A stretch of DNA of 64,000 nucleotides from Azospirillum brasilense (lineage in GTDB: Bacteria > Pseudomonadota > Alphaproteobacteria > Azospirillales > Azospirillaceae). This document shows, in pieces, positions 53,323-62,137 of this stretch. Where the stretch lies: contig NZ_QOKV01000001.1 in the NCBI RefSeq assembly GCF_008365405.1, forward strand, positions 753,333 through 817,332. The letters run 5' to 3'. The position numbers and the translations under genes were made by a program. Position 1 is the stretch's first letter, and every line of letters begins with the position of its first letter. Below the pieces are notes generated by a model that saw nothing but the letters and a program-made list of their open reading frames with translations, was not told the origin of the DNA and did not search any database.

Positions 53323-55197
53323 TTACGCCTGCGGGGCCTTCTCCGCTTCGACGGCGGCGAGCACGCCCATCTCCTCCAACTGGGTGACGGCGCCGGTCAG
53401 GCTGGTGGCGACACGGTCGGCGGTGGTCTGGGATATGGCGTGCTCCGGAGCGTCGGCTTCGGGGTGGGCGCTCCACAGGCAGAGCAGGATCGGCACGTTC
53501 GGGCCGAAATGCAGGCGCAGGCGGCGCACCAGCCGGCGGGCGTGGGAGAGGGCGGACGGGTTCAGATAGGACAGCACCACCGCCGACACGCCGGTCGGGG
53601 CCAGGGCGGCGATGGCGCGGACGGACACCTTTTCGCAGGGGATCACGTCGGCGCGCAGCCCGCGCGGGCGCAACAGGTGGCCGAGCAGCGCCGCCGCCGC
53701 CTCGTCCAGGTCGTTGCGGGCGCCGATACACAGGACCAGCGGCGTGTCCTCCGCCGCGGGCGGGGAGGTTTCCATCATCTCGTCCAGCAGGGCCACCATG
53801 CCCTCGGCTACCGCCTGCCGTCCCTCGGGGTTCAGGCGGTTGCGCTGGCGGTCCTGCTCGGCCAGCGACAGGGTGGGGATCAGCAGGCCGTGTCCGGCCT
53901 CGACCAGCCCGCCTTTGCTCATCCTTTCCTCGGCGATCTCCATGGCCTCGATGGGGTCGCGGGCGAGCAGGCGCTGGTACAGCTTGGCCTCGTCGGGCAG
54001 GACCGGGCGGTCGCCCAGCATCACCTCCAGGAAATGAAGCTGCGGCACGTGCCGTCCCAGCACGACGAGGCAGACGGTCAGTGGAGTCGCCAGCAGCAGG
54101 CCGACCGGCCCCCAAAGCGTGGTCCAGAACACCGCCGCGACGATGATCGCCAGCGAGGACAGACCGGTGGCCGAGCCGTAGAGCCAGGGCTCCACCACAT
54201 TGTTGGAGAACAGCTCCACCGCCACGAACAGGGCGATGCAGAGCAGCGGCAGGGTCCATCCTGCATCGACCGCGAAGGACAGCAGGATCGGGAAGGCCGC
54301 GGCGATCGCCGGTCCCAGGAAGGGAATGAAGCGCAGCACCGTCGCCAGCATGCCCCACAGCAGCGGGTTCGGCACGCCGAGCAGCCACAGCCCGATCCCG
54401 ATGGGCAGACCATAGGTGACGTTGACCACGCACTGCATCAGCAGATAGCGGCTGACCCGCTCGCCCGCGTCATTCATGGCCTCCGTCGTGCGGCTGAGGT
54501 CGCCGGACCCGGCCAGCCGGATCAGCCGGTCGCGCAGATCCTCCCGTTGCAGCAGCATGAAGATGGTGAAGACCAGCACCATGCCGGCCGTGGCGACCGG
54601 CGCCATCGCCGGCCCCAGCACGTCGCTGATGATGGTCAGCGCGTCGGAGCCGTCCTGCTCGATCCGCACCGGCACCGGTTCCCGTGCGACGCCGGGGGCG
54701 GGCAGGGCGCTGGCGGGAGCCGTGGCGGCGGGCGGGGTTTCCCCGGTCACCTGCTCCAGCCCCTGCTTCAGATCGCGGAAGGCTTCGGTCGCCTGCTGGA
54801 CCACCCCGCCGCTGCCCGCCGACGACGCGCTGGAGCGCAGCGAATCCAGCTTGGCGTGGACGTTGCGCTGGTAGCTGGGCAGGTTGTCGGCGAGATCGGC
54901 GATCTGTCCGCCGACCACCGTGCCGAAACCGGCGATGCCCGCGAAGACCAGAACCACCACGGCCAGCACCGACGGCACCCGGCCCAGACGCAGCCGCTCC
55001 AGCCGGCTGACGATGGGCGCCAGGACGAAGGTCAGCAGCACCGCCAGCGCGATGGGGACCAGGATGTCGCTTCCCAGATACAGGGTCGCCACCACCAGCG
55101 CGATGACCAGCAGCGTCGTCTGGGTGGAGGCGGGCGGGGCGGCCTTCGGCACCGGGATGGGGCGGGCCTGCAACCGGCGGGCGGTGTCTTCGGCCAT
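53323..55197 (-). CDS. AI-2E-family transporter with C-terminal Rossmann-like domain
   Basis: A 624-residue membrane protein. The N-terminal 430 residues are an AI-2E/PerM-family permease with about eight helices (SDILVPIALAVLLTFVLAPI; FIPFLGPAIAAAFPILLSF; VEPWLYGSATGLSSLAII). After a linker, residues about 510-600 form an alternating beta-alpha domain (PLVLCIGARNDLDEAAAALL, LRADVIPCEKVSVRAIAAL, VSAVVLSYLNPSAL, VPILLCLW) resembling the B12-binding Rossmann fold without its DxHxxG motif. Start ATG 55197 precedes the conserved region; the frame runs to 55290. Autoinducer-2 export is a family label, not proven. Confidence 0.82.
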   Translation of the reverse strand: MAEDTARRLQARPIPVPKAAPPASTQTTLLVIALVVATLYLGSDILVPIALAVLLTFVLAPIVSRLERLRLGRVPSVLAVVVLVFAGIAGFGTVVGGQIADLADNLPSYQRNVHAKLDSLRSSASSAGSGGVVQQATEAFRDLKQGLEQVTGETPPAATAPASALPAPGVAREPVPVRIEQDGSDALTIISDVLGPAMAPVATAGMVLVFTIFMLLQREDLRDRLIRLAGSGDLSRTTEAMNDAGERVSRYLLMQCVVNVTYGLPIGIGLWLLGVPNPLLWGMLATVLRFIPFLGPAIAAAFPILLSFAVDAGWTLPLLCIALFVAVELFSNNVVEPWLYGSATGLSSLAIIVAAVFWTTLWGPVGLLLATPLTVCLVVLGRHVPQLHFLEVMLGDRPVLPDEAKLYQRLLARDPIEAMEIAEERMSKGGLVEAGHGLLIPTLSLAEQDRQRNRLNPEGRQAVAEGMVALLDEMMETSPPAAEDTPLVLCIGARNDLDEAAAALLGHLLRPRGLRADVIPCEKVSVRAIAALAPTGVSAVVLSYLNPSALSHARRLVRRLRLHFGPNVPILLCLWSAHPEADAPEHAISQTTADRVATSLTGAVTQLEEMGVLAAVEAEKAPQA

Positions 55198-55354
55198 GAT
55201 CTGCGGAGCCTCGGGGGAGAGTTGAGAGAGTGCAGAACACGGCCGGACGCGGCGCGTTCCGGTGCGTCGGACGCGATCGCCGCAAGACACCGTGACGATT
55301 GCGGTCGACGGCCTGTTTAAACCCGCGTGGTTATCTCGTCAGAAGGAGGGGGCT

Positions 55355-55798
55355 ATGCGTAAGGTTGCTGTTCCGGTCCTGTCGGCGGTGGCGCTTCTGG
55401 CCCTGGCGGGCTGCGCCGAGACGTCGAGCTGGTTTGGTGGGGGAAGCGAGCAGGCGTCCCGCCCGATGTCCGAGCAGTCGCTCCAGACCGCCTCGCGGAT
55501 CGAGCCGCAGGCCATGCTGGGCAAGTCCGTCGTCGCCTATGATGGGCAGAAGGTGGGGCAGGTCGAGGACGTTCTGTTCAACCGCAGCAACCGTCCGAGC
55601 CAGCTTGTGGTCTCCACCGGCGGCATCATGGGAATCGGCGGACGCAACGTGGCGCTGGACATCGACAACGTCCGCTACAACCAGCAGCAGGACACCATCG
55701 TGGCGACCCAGCTGACCAAGGACCAGTTCGCCAACCTGCCCGAGTTCCAGTATGGCGGGAACATGATCTCGCTCAGCCGCCAGAAGACCACGTATTAA
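55355..55798 (+). CDS. PRC-barrel lipoprotein
   Basis: A 147-residue lipoprotein. The lipobox LALAGC places the acylated Cys at residue 20. The mature part, after a short Ser/Gly linker, is a PRC-barrel-like domain (MLGKSVVAYDGQKVGQVEDVLFN, LVVSTGGIMGIGGRNVALDI). The cluster AAGGAGGGGG just before ATG 55355 is an excellent ribosome site. Such envelope PRC-barrel proteins have no firmly assigned function. It is divergent from the AI-2E-family transporter and ends 6 bases from the arfB stop (convergent). Confidence 0.85.
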   Translation: MRKVAVPVLSAVALLALAGCAETSSWFGGGSEQASRPMSEQSLQTASRIEPQAMLGKSVVAYDGQKVGQVEDVLFNRSNRPSQLVVSTGGIMGIGGRNVALDIDNVRYNQQQDTIVATQLTKDQFANLPEFQYGGNMISLSRQKTTY

Positions 55799-55804
55799 TC
55801 GGCA

Positions 55805-56224
55805 TCAGTCCTCCGGCTTGCCGGAGCGCAGACGCTTGATGTCGGACCTCTGACCCTTGGCCTCCAAACGGCGCTTCTTGGAGCCAAGGGTCGGCTTGGT
55901 CGGACGGCGGCTTTTCGGCACCACCGTCGCGTCGCGGATCAGGTCGATCAACCGCTCCCGCACATCCTCGCGGTTGCGCAGCTGGCTGCGGTAGGTGTCG
56001 CCGACGATGATCAGCACCCCCGCCGCCGTCATGCGCGAGCCGGCCAGCCGGACCAACCGGGCCTTCACGTCGTCCGGGATGTTGGGCGAGGCCGCCACGT
56101 CGAAGCGCAGTTGCACCGCACTGTCCGTCTTGTTGACGTGCTGGCCGCCGGGACCGGAGGCGCGGATGAAGCTCTCCTGAAGCTCGCTCTCGTCCAGGCT
56201 GATGCGCGGGGTGACCCGGATCAT
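55805..56224 (-). CDS. arfB: Alternative ribosome-rescue factor ArfB (YaeJ)
   Basis: A 139-residue codon-independent peptidyl-tRNA hydrolase that frees ribosomes stalled on broken mRNA. The catalytic GGQ is in RASGPGGQHVNKTDSAVQL (residues 26-28). The basic C-terminal tail that enters the empty mRNA channel is present (SKKRRLEAKGQRSDIKRLRS). The start overlaps the stop of the upstream frnE-like gene by one base (TGATG), so the two are translationally coupled. Confidence 0.95.
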   Translation of the reverse strand: MIRVTPRISLDESELQESFIRASGPGGQHVNKTDSAVQLRFDVAASPNIPDDVKARLVRLAGSRMTAAGVLIIVGDTYRSQLRNREDVRERLIDLIRDATVVPKSRRPTKPTLGSKKRRLEAKGQRSDIKRLRSGKPED

Positions 56225-56877
56225 CAGTCGGCCGCCGCCGTCACGCCCTCCTGCTCCTCGACCCCGAGGTCGAGAAGCGGGAGGAAGCTGGCGGGCTCCT
56301 GCGCGCCGGACAGCGCGTAACGCCGGTTGAAGATGTAGCAGGGTACCGCCTGAAGGCCGAGTTGGCGCGCCGTGGCGTCGGCGTTGAAGACGGCGGTGGT
56401 TTCGGCATCGCCGGTCAGCAGAGTTTTGATGTCCGCGAAATCGAAGCCCAGGCCGGCGGCGGTGGCGGCCAGCGTGTCGCGGTCGCCGATGTCTAGCCCG
56501 TCCACGAAATAGGCATGGAACAGCGCATCAGCCATGCGGTCGCCCAGCCCGTGGCGGGCGGCGATGCGGATCAGCCGATGCCCGTCGAAGCTGTTGGGCG
56601 TGCGCCGGACGCGGTCCAGCCGCAGCGGCAGGCCGTCGCGTTCCGCCGTTTCCTCGACCACCAGATGGATCTGCCGCGCCCGCTCCGTGCCGCCGAACTT
56701 GGCCGCCAGATAGGCGCTGCGCTCCATGCCGCCCGGCGCCATGTCCGGGTTGAGCTGGAACGGCTGCCAACGCAGCTCCACCTGCACGCGGGGCCGGTCG
56801 GCCAGCGCGCGGGCAAGCCGCCGCTTTCCGATGTAGCACCAGGGGCAGATCAGGTCGGCGTAGGTTTCGATCAGCAT
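56224..56877 (-). CDS. DsbA-family oxidoreductase, FrnE-like
   Basis: A 217-residue DsbA-fold protein of the FrnE group. The redox motif CPWCYIG lies at the N-terminus (C11, C14), after MLIETYADLI. A helical insertion domain and the cis-Pro loop (LQAVPCYIFNRRYALSGAQ) follow. There is no signal peptide, so it acts in the cytoplasm. FrnE-like proteins are linked to oxidative-stress tolerance or act as glutathione-type isomerases. ATG 56877 is chosen over a start six codons earlier because the domain begins there. It is upstream of arfB with one base shared. Confidence 0.85.
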   Translation of the reverse strand: MLIETYADLICPWCYIGKRRLARALADRPRVQVELRWQPFQLNPDMAPGGMERSAYLAAKFGGTERARQIHLVVEETAERDGLPLRLDRVRRTPNSFDGHRLIRIAARHGLGDRMADALFHAYFVDGLDIGDRDTLAATAAGLGFDFADIKTLLTGDAETTAVFNADATARQLGLQAVPCYIFNRRYALSGAQEPASFLPLLDLGVEEQEGVTAAAD

Positions 56878-57040
56878 AGGCCCACTATCCCCCATTCACG
56901 CCCCACCGCGCAACCGCCCTGCCCGTGGGACGACCCGCCGCGTTTGGGCGGCCGTTTTTGCAACTCTTTGTTAACCCTTGCCGCCGGAGAGTCGCTGAGT
57001 TTCGCGGATGAGGGTCCGCGGCGGTCGGAGGCGTGTGGCG

Positions 57041-57502
57041 ATGGCGAATTCCTATGTGGACGGCAAGGTGCGCGACGCGCTGGTGGCGGCCAAGGGGAGC
57101 CGGGCGACCGCGCAGAAGCTGCTGATGGCCTGGGCGGCCGAGGACCCGCAGCTTCTGCTGGGCATCTCGCAGCCCTTCCTGAAGGCCATCGCCGCCGCGG
57201 CGATCGAGCGAGGCGTCCGCCCGTCGGCGCCCAGCCGTCCGGCACCCTCGGCACCGGGCCGGTCACGTGGTTCCGCGGATTCGGCGCTGAGCAAGGAGGC
57301 GCTGGCCGACGTGCTGAGCCGCCTCGGCCGCGATCCCGGGGACGACGACGCACCGCCGACGCGCGGCCGCGCCGGCTCACCCGCTCCGGTCAAGTCCGCC
57401 ACCATGGTGGTTCCCGCCGGCAAGGGCGGGCAGGGCGGCGTCACTCATGAGAAGGCGATGATGACCCTCGCCAAGGCCTTCGTGGCGAAGAAGATGCGCT
57501 GA
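57041..57502 (+). CDS. Hypothetical protein with helical N-domain
   Basis: A 153-residue soluble protein. The N-terminal 70 residues are helical (MANSYVDGKVRDALVAAKGS, KLLMAWAAEDPQLLLGISQ, FLKAIAAAAIERGV). A Pro/Ser/Ala-rich linker of about 50 residues follows, with a short helix (LSKEALADVLSRLG). The C-terminus is basic and helical (HEKAMMTLAKAFVAKKMR). A GGAGG site precedes ATG 57041 by nine bases. The layout of two helical modules joined by a flexible linker suggests an adaptor, but I do not recognise the family. Confidence 0.6.
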   Translation: MANSYVDGKVRDALVAAKGSRATAQKLLMAWAAEDPQLLLGISQPFLKAIAAAAIERGVRPSAPSRPAPSAPGRSRGSADSALSKEALADVLSRLGRDPGDDDAPPTRGRAGSPAPVKSATMVVPAGKGGQGGVTHEKAMMTLAKAFVAKKMR

Positions 57503-57532
57503 GGAACGGCGCGGGGGCTTACTCCGCCGGGC

Positions 57533-57925
57533 TTATTGCTCCGCCGCGGTCATCATCCGTTCGATCCAGCCCGGCTGCCGCGGTTCCGGGCGGATGTCCG
57601 GCGGGGGGCTTGCCAAGGCGGTGTGGCCGTTGCGGTGCGGGTCGGGAATGTGGTGGCAGTCGACGTCGGCCAGCGTCTTGTAGCAATAGACACGGGAGCG
57701 GTCGACGTAGACCTTCTCCGGGCAATAATGCCCGGTTTCCGAGAAGGACACGGACGAACAGTCGCGCCCGGTCGCTGCGGACACCACATGATCGCCGAGC
57801 GTCTTCTTGGTGCTGGTGACGGAGGCGAGGTCGGCGCCGAGGCTGGCGACCATCATCGGCCCGCTGCAGGCGCCCAGAGGAAGGGCCGCCAGCGCCAGCA
57901 CCGCGATTGACTGAGCGAGCCTCAT
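57533..57925 (-). CDS. Hypothetical lipoprotein
   Basis: A 130-residue lipoprotein with signal MRLAQSIAVLALAALPLGAC, lipid attachment at C20. The mature part has five further cysteines (RDCSSV, HYCPEKV, RVYCYKT, VDCHHIP and neighbours), compatible with disulfides, and a Pro-rich C-terminal tail ending MMTAAEQ. ATG 57925 follows AAGGGGTG. The family is not recognised, though the segment TKKTLGDHVVSAATGRDCS followed by a YC-rich part resembles small Rhodospirillales envelope lipoproteins. Another small exported Cys-rich frame lies just upstream on the same strand. Confidence 0.65.
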   Translation of the reverse strand: MRLAQSIAVLALAALPLGACSGPMMVASLGADLASVTSTKKTLGDHVVSAATGRDCSSVSFSETGHYCPEKVYVDRSRVYCYKTLADVDCHHIPDPHRNGHTALASPPPDIRPEPRQPGWIERMMTAAEQ

Positions 57926-57990
57926 CACCCCTTGCACCCCGTCCCGTGTTCGAGTCCGATTCCAGGCAAACCTGATTAAAAAGCCATGAA

Positions 57991-58266
57991 TCAGCGCAGC
58001 AGCGTGCAGATTCGCGATCGGCACTGCACCAGCACGAAGGTGTCCTTGTCCTCCGTGCAGCCCACCTTGAACACGGTCTGGCCAGAACGGCCGGTGACGT
58101 AGCTCATCACCTCCACCTTGGCGGGCGTGCAGTTGCCCAGCGACTTGGCGGCCTCCTTCGCCTCGGCCTGTCCGGCGGAGACGTTGGCGGCCTAGACCGT
58201 CGGCGTTGCCGACAGGCACAGCGCGAGGGCGCCGAAGGCAGCGAGGCGGGGAGCGGTGACGCGCAT
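57991..58266 (-). pseudogene. Small exported Cys-rich protein interrupted by an amber codon
   Basis: Reading from ATG 58266 gives a signal peptide (MRVTAPRLAAFGALALCLSA, then TPTV), an in-frame TAG at 58194-58192 (codon 25), and then an open frame of 66 codons to TGA 57993-57991. The continuation starts AANVSAGQAEAKEAAKS and has four cysteines (NCTP, GCTE, QCRS, RICT). A single C-to-T change of CAG (Gln) to TAG at the expected cleavage site would explain it, restoring TPTVQAA. Either the gene is inactivated, the stop is read through, or the base is a sequencing error. The family is not recognised. Confidence 0.7.
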
Positions 58267-58352
58267 GGCCGGATCGGTGGTCTGGTGGGTGCTGAAGGAG
58301 TTTATGGCACGGGCGTCGCGAATTCGGCTGTGCAAAAGTGGTAATCGCGGCC

Positions 58353-59348
58353 TCACGCGCTTATTGCGGGCTCGGTGTGCCGGTGGGACAGGAAGAAGCG
58401 CAGCATTTCCCGCGCGGCGTCCGGCCCCTGCGGGTCGGTGTAGGTGCCGTCCGGGCTGCCGCCGGACCAGGCGTGGCCGCTGCCGTGGACGATCCACTGC
58501 TCGAACAGCGTCGCTCCATCGCGGTCCTTGTGCATGGTGCGCGTGAAGCCGCGCCCGCCGGGTGCCTGTCCGTCCTCGGTCTGCGCGGTCAGCCCCTCCG
58601 CGTTGGTGGTGGCCTGGGCCATCACATGATCGCCGTTGCGCGGATGCACGACCTTGTCCGCGTCGCCGTGGAAAACGATGGCCGGAACCACCGGAGCCCC
58701 CGCCGCCGGACGCTGACCGGGCGAGGAGCCGGCCTTCATCGCCAGCAGGGCGGAGGGCACGCCGCTGGCCGAGCCGTAGGGCAGGCCGGAATGGACGCCC
58801 ACCGCGGCGAACAGGTCTGGGTGGGTGGTCGCCAGGACCATCGCGGCGGACCCGCCCGCTGAAATCCCGGCGACGTAGACGCGCTGCGGGTCGGCCCCTC
58901 GCTCCGCCAGGACCTGCCGGGCGGCTCCGGCGATCAGCGCCGGTTCGCCGCGCTCGCGGCGCTGGTGGACGGGGTTGAACCAGTTCCAGCACTTCTTGTC
59001 GTTCGCCGCGGGGGTCTGCTCCGGATAGAGGACGAGACAACTGGCCTCTTCGGCCAGCCGGTTCATGCGGGTTCCGGCGGCGAAGTCCTCCGGCGACTGG
59101 GTGCAGCCGTGCAGCATGACCAGCAGCGGGCGCGGTCCCGTCGCCGTACCCATCGGCACGAACAGGCGGTAGGCGAGCGAGCCGGCCTCGCCGGTGAAGA
59201 CCCCGGAGTCCATCGGCTCCGTCACGGGTACGGGCTTCGGCGGGGGCGGCGGGACGGGCGCGCCGCGGCGGAACAGCTTTCCGGTCAGGCGGCGGAGGAA
59301 GGCTGCGGCGCGGGCCAGGGCCGGGCGGGGCCGGGTGGTGTCGGTCAC
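58353..59348 (-). CDS. PHB-depolymerase-family esterase
   Basis: A 331-residue serine esterase of the PHB depolymerase / LpqC family. It has the oxyanion region LVMLHGCTQSPEDFAAGT, the NWFNPVHQRR segment, the nucleophile elbow AGISAGGSAAMVLA, an Asp in FHGDADKVVHP and a His in VHGSGHAWSGG. The basic N-terminus with a Pro-rich linker (APVPPPPPKPVPV) is not a clear signal peptide. Cytoplasmic polyhydroxybutyrate mobilisation is plausible in Azospirillum, which stores PHB, but general carboxylesterase activity is equally possible. It is divergent from cobU. Confidence 0.85.
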   Translation of the reverse strand: MTDTTRPRPALARAAAFLRRLTGKLFRRGAPVPPPPPKPVPVTEPMDSGVFTGEAGSLAYRLFVPMGTATGPRPLLVMLHGCTQSPEDFAAGTRMNRLAEEASCLVLYPEQTPAANDKKCWNWFNPVHQRRERGEPALIAGAARQVLAERGADPQRVYVAGISAGGSAAMVLATTHPDLFAAVGVHSGLPYGSASGVPSALLAMKAGSSPGQRPAAGAPVVPAIVFHGDADKVVHPRNGDHVMAQATTNAEGLTAQTEDGQAPGGRGFTRTMHKDRDGATLFEQWIVHGSGHAWSGGSPDGTYTDPQGPDAAREMLRFFLSHRHTEPAISA

Positions 59349-59406
59349 GATCGGCGGCTCCGGGATCGTTCGGAAAGGAAGGCGGCGGATGGTAAGGGAC
59401 GGAGGT

Positions 59407-59438
59407 GGCGCAGGACAACCGCCATGGCGGTTTGCGCC
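59407..59438. promoter_or_regulatory. Strong dyad upstream of cobU
   Basis: A perfect 16-bp palindrome (59417-59432, AACCGCCATGGCGGTT) flanked by matching hexamers GGCGCA (59407-59412) and TGCGCC (59433-59438). The whole can fold as one hairpin with a four-base bulge. It lies between the divergent esterase and cobU starts. No B12-box (GCCACTG) is present, so it does not look like a cobalamin riboswitch; an operator or leader hairpin is more likely. Confidence 0.5.
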
Positions 59439-59510
59439 GGGCCGCCAACTGCGCTAACCATCCGGTTCCGCAAGCGCCCACCCCGCAAGCCTCCAGGTGA
59501 TCCGCCCATC

Positions 59511-60035
59511 ATGAGCACCGACATCACCCTGGTCCTGGGCGGCGCCCGCTCCGGCAAGAGCCGCTATGCCGAGGGGCTGGTGGCCGCATCGCCCGGCCCG
59601 CGGGTCTACATCGCCACCGCCCAGATCTGGGACGCTGAGATGGCCGACCGCGTCGCCCGCCACAAGGAGGACCGCGGCCCCGGCTGGACGACGGTGGAGG
59701 AGCCGCTCGACCTGCCCGGCGCGCTGCGCCGCCACGCCGGCACCGGGACGGGCGTGCTGGTCGATTGCATGACGCTGTGGCTGTCCAACCTGATGATGGC
59801 CGACGCCGACGTTCCCGCCCGCACCGCCGACCTGCTGGCCGCTCTGGCCGGTGTGGAAGGGCGGGTGGTGCTGGTTTCCAACGAGGTGGGGCTGGGCATC
59901 GTGCCGGACAACGCACTGGCCCGCCGCTTCCGCGATCATGCGGGGCGGCTGCATCAGGACATCGCCGCCGTGGCCCAGAGGGTGGCCTTCGTCGCCGCCG
60001 GGCTGCCGCTGCTGCTGAAGGGAGAAAAACCATGA
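59511..60035 (+). CDS. cobU: Adenosylcobinamide kinase / adenosylcobinamide-phosphate guanylyltransferase
   Basis: Phosphorylates adenosylcobinamide and adds GMP, late in cobalamin assembly (called CobP in aerobic bacteria). The protein has 174 residues. The P-loop LVLGGARSGKSRYAE opens the protein; VYIATAQIWDAEMADRVARH and TVEEPLDL follow, then LVDCMTLWLSNLM and VLVSNEVGLGIVPDNALAR. ATG 59511 starts the domain, although the frame extends far upstream as a shadow. Its stop overlaps the cobO start by 4 bases. Confidence 0.95.
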   Translation: MSTDITLVLGGARSGKSRYAEGLVAASPGPRVYIATAQIWDAEMADRVARHKEDRGPGWTTVEEPLDLPGALRRHAGTGTGVLVDCMTLWLSNLMMADADVPARTADLLAALAGVEGRVVLVSNEVGLGIVPDNALARRFRDHAGRLHQDIAAVAQRVAFVAAGLPLLLKGEKP

Positions 60036-60658
60036 CCGAAGACGCCGACCGGAACGACGCCGACCAGAACGAACGCCACGCCGAGAAGATGAAGCGGCGC
60101 AAGGCGCTGCACGACCGGGTGATGGCCAGCAAGACGCAGGAGAAGGGCCTGCTGATGGTCAACACCGGCAACGGCAAGGGCAAGTCCACCGCCGCCTTCG
60201 GCCTGATCCTGCGCGCCGCCGGGCACGGCATGAGGGTCGGCGTCGTGCAGTTCGTAAAGGGCGCCTGGTCCACCGGCGAGACGGTGGCGCTGGAGCGCTT
60301 CGATGACCTCGTGGACTTTTACACGATGGGCGAAGGCTTCACCTGGGAGACCCAGGACCGCGAGCGCGACATCGCCGCCGCCAAGGCCGCCTGGGCCAAG
60401 GCGCAGGAGCTGATGGCCGACCCCCAGTACAGCCTCGTCGTGCTCGACGAGCTGAACATCGTCCTGCGCATGGGCTATCTGCCGGTGGAGGAGGTGCTGC
60501 CGGTGCTGACCGGGCGGCGCGAGGGGCTGCATGTGCTGGTCACTGGCCGCACTGCCAAGCCGGAGCTGATCGAGGCCGCCGACCTCGTGACCGAGATGAC
60601 CCTGGTCAAGCACCCCTTCCAGGCGGGCATCAAGGCCCAGCCGGGCGTCGAGTTCTGA
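60032..60658 (+). CDS. cobO: Cob(I)yrinic acid a,c-diamide adenosyltransferase
   Basis: Adds the adenosyl group of ATP to cobalt. The protein has 208 residues of the CobA/BtuR/CobO family. The P-loop is VNTGNGKGKSTAAFG (near residues 43-55). GVVQFVKGAWSTGE, MGEGFTWETQDRERD and VVLDELNIVLRMGYL are the usual segments, with the final LVKHPFQAGIKAQPGVEF. ATG 60032 overlaps the cobU stop (ATGA) and follows AGGGAG. It is followed after 3 bases by cobQ. Confidence 0.96.
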   Translation: MTEDADRNDADQNERHAEKMKRRKALHDRVMASKTQEKGLLMVNTGNGKGKSTAAFGLILRAAGHGMRVGVVQFVKGAWSTGETVALERFDDLVDFYTMGEGFTWETQDRERDIAAAKAAWAKAQELMADPQYSLVVLDELNIVLRMGYLPVEEVLPVLTGRREGLHVLVTGRTAKPELIEAADLVTEMTLVKHPFQAGIKAQPGVEF

Positions 60659-60661
60659 GCC

Positions 60662-62137
60662 ATGGCCGCAGCGAAGACGCCCTCGCGCGCGATCATGCTT
60701 CAGGGCACCGGCTCCGATGTCGGCAAGTCGCTGCTGGTGGCCGGGCTGTGCCGGGCGCTGCTGCGCCGGGGCCTGACCGTACGGCCCTTCAAGCCGCAGA
60801 ACATGTCCAACAATGCCGCGGTCACCGCCGACGGCGGCGAGATCGGGCGCGCCCAGGCGTTGCAGGCGCGGGCCTGCGGGGTGGCGCCGTCCGTCCACAT
60901 GAACCCGGTGCTGCTGAAGCCGCAGTCGGACGTCGGCTCCCAGGTGGTGGTGCGCGGCGTCGTGGCGGGCACGGCGCGGGCCGGCGACTACCAGTCGCGC
61001 AAGGGGCAGCTCCTCCCCACCGTGCTCGACAGCTTCGCGCGGCTGAAGGCCGAGGCCGACGTGGTGGTGGTCGAGGGGGCGGGCAGCCCGGCCGAGGTCA
61101 ACCTGCGGGCCGGCGACATCGCCAACATGGGCTTCGCCACCGCGGCGGGCGTGCCGGTGGTGCTGGTCGGCGACATCGACCGCGGCGGGGTGATCGCCAG
61201 CCTCGTCGGCACCCACGCCCTGATTCCGCCGGAGGAGCGGGCGCTGGTGGCGGGCTTCCTCATCAACAAGTTCCGCGGCGACGTGCGGCTGTTCGACAGC
61301 GGCTTGTCGGTCATCGCCGAGCGCACGGGCTGGCCGAGCTTCGGCGTCGTGCCCTGGCTGGCCGACGCCGCCCTGCTGCCGGCGGAGGACGCGGTGGCGC
61401 TGGACACCTGGACGACCCGTTCCGGGGGGCGGCTGCGCGTCGCCGTGCCGATGCTGTCGCGCATCGCCAACTTCGACGATGTCGACCCCCTGGCCCAGGA
61501 ACCCGACGTGGCCCTGTCCATGGTGCCGCGCGGCCAGCCGCTGCCGGGCGACGCCGATCTGGTCATCCTGCCGGGCAGCAAGGCGACCATCGCCGATCTG
61601 GCGGTGCTGCGCGCCCAGGGCTGGGACATTGACTTGGCGGCGCACCGCAGGCGCGGCGGGCGGGTGCTGGGCATCTGTGGCGGCTACCAGATGCTCGGCC
61701 GCCGCATCGCCGACCCGGACGGCATCGAGGGGCCTCCGGGCGAGGCCGAGGGGCTGGGGCTGCTGGATGTCGAGACCGTCCTGAAGGGGCCGAAAGTGCT
61801 GGAGGAGGCGACCGGTACGGACTCCGCCACGGGGGCCGCGGTCGCCGGCTACGAGATGCACATGGGCCGGACGGAGGGGCCGGACCGCGCCCGCCCGATG
61901 CTGACCCTGGCCAGCGGGCGGACGGATGGCGCGGTGTCCGCAGACGGGCGGGTGATGGGCTGCTACCTGCACGGCCTGTTCGGGGCGGACGCATTCCGCG
62001 CCGCCTTCCTGACGGGGCTGGGCGGCGAGGCGTCCGGCCAGTCCTACGCGGCGACGGTCGAAGAGGCGCTCGATCGCATCGCCGCCCGGCTGGGGGAACA
62101 TGTGGACATCGACGCCCTGCTGGCCGCGGCGCGGTGA
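60662..62137 (+). CDS. cobQ: Adenosylcobyric acid synthase (glutamine-hydrolysing)
   Basis: Amidates four side chains of adenosylcobyrinic acid a,c-diamide. The protein has 491 residues. The N-terminal dethiobiotin-synthetase-like ATPase has [20 protein letters not shown]. The C-terminal glutaminase has its nucleophile Cys in [12 protein letters not shown] (about residue 339) and the triad His in GCYLHGLFG (about 437). The [10 protein letters not shown] loop is typical of CobQ. It starts 3 bases after cobO, so cobU-cobO-cobQ form one translationally linked set. Confidence 0.96.
   Translation: MAAAKTPSRAIMLQGTGSDVGKSLLVAGLCRALLRRGLTVRPFKPQNMSNNAAVTADGGEIGRAQALQARACGVAPSVHMNPVLLKPQSDVGSQVVVRGVVAGTARAGDYQSRKGQLLPTVLDSFARLKAEADVVVVEGAGSPAEVNLRAGDIANMGFATAAGVPVVLVGDIDRGGVIASLVGTHALIPPEERALVAGFLINKFRGDVRLFDSGLSVIAERTGWPSFGVVPWLADAALLPAEDAVALDTWTTRSGGRLRVAVPMLSRIANFDDVDPLAQEPDVALSMVPRGQPLPGDADLVILPGSKATIADLAVLRAQGWDIDLAAHRRRGGRVLGICGGYQMLGRRIADPDGIEGPPGEAEGLGLLDVETVLKGPKVLEEATGTDSATGAAVAGYEMHMGRTEGPDRARPMLTLASGRTDGAVSADGRVMGCYLHGLFGADAFRAAFLTGLGGEASGQSYAATVEEALDRIAARLGEHVDIDALLAAAR

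Noticed and set aside
59349..59510. Cobalamin riboswitch upstream of cobU
   Set aside because: No GCCACTG B12 box or usual core could be found; only the palindrome at 59407-59438.
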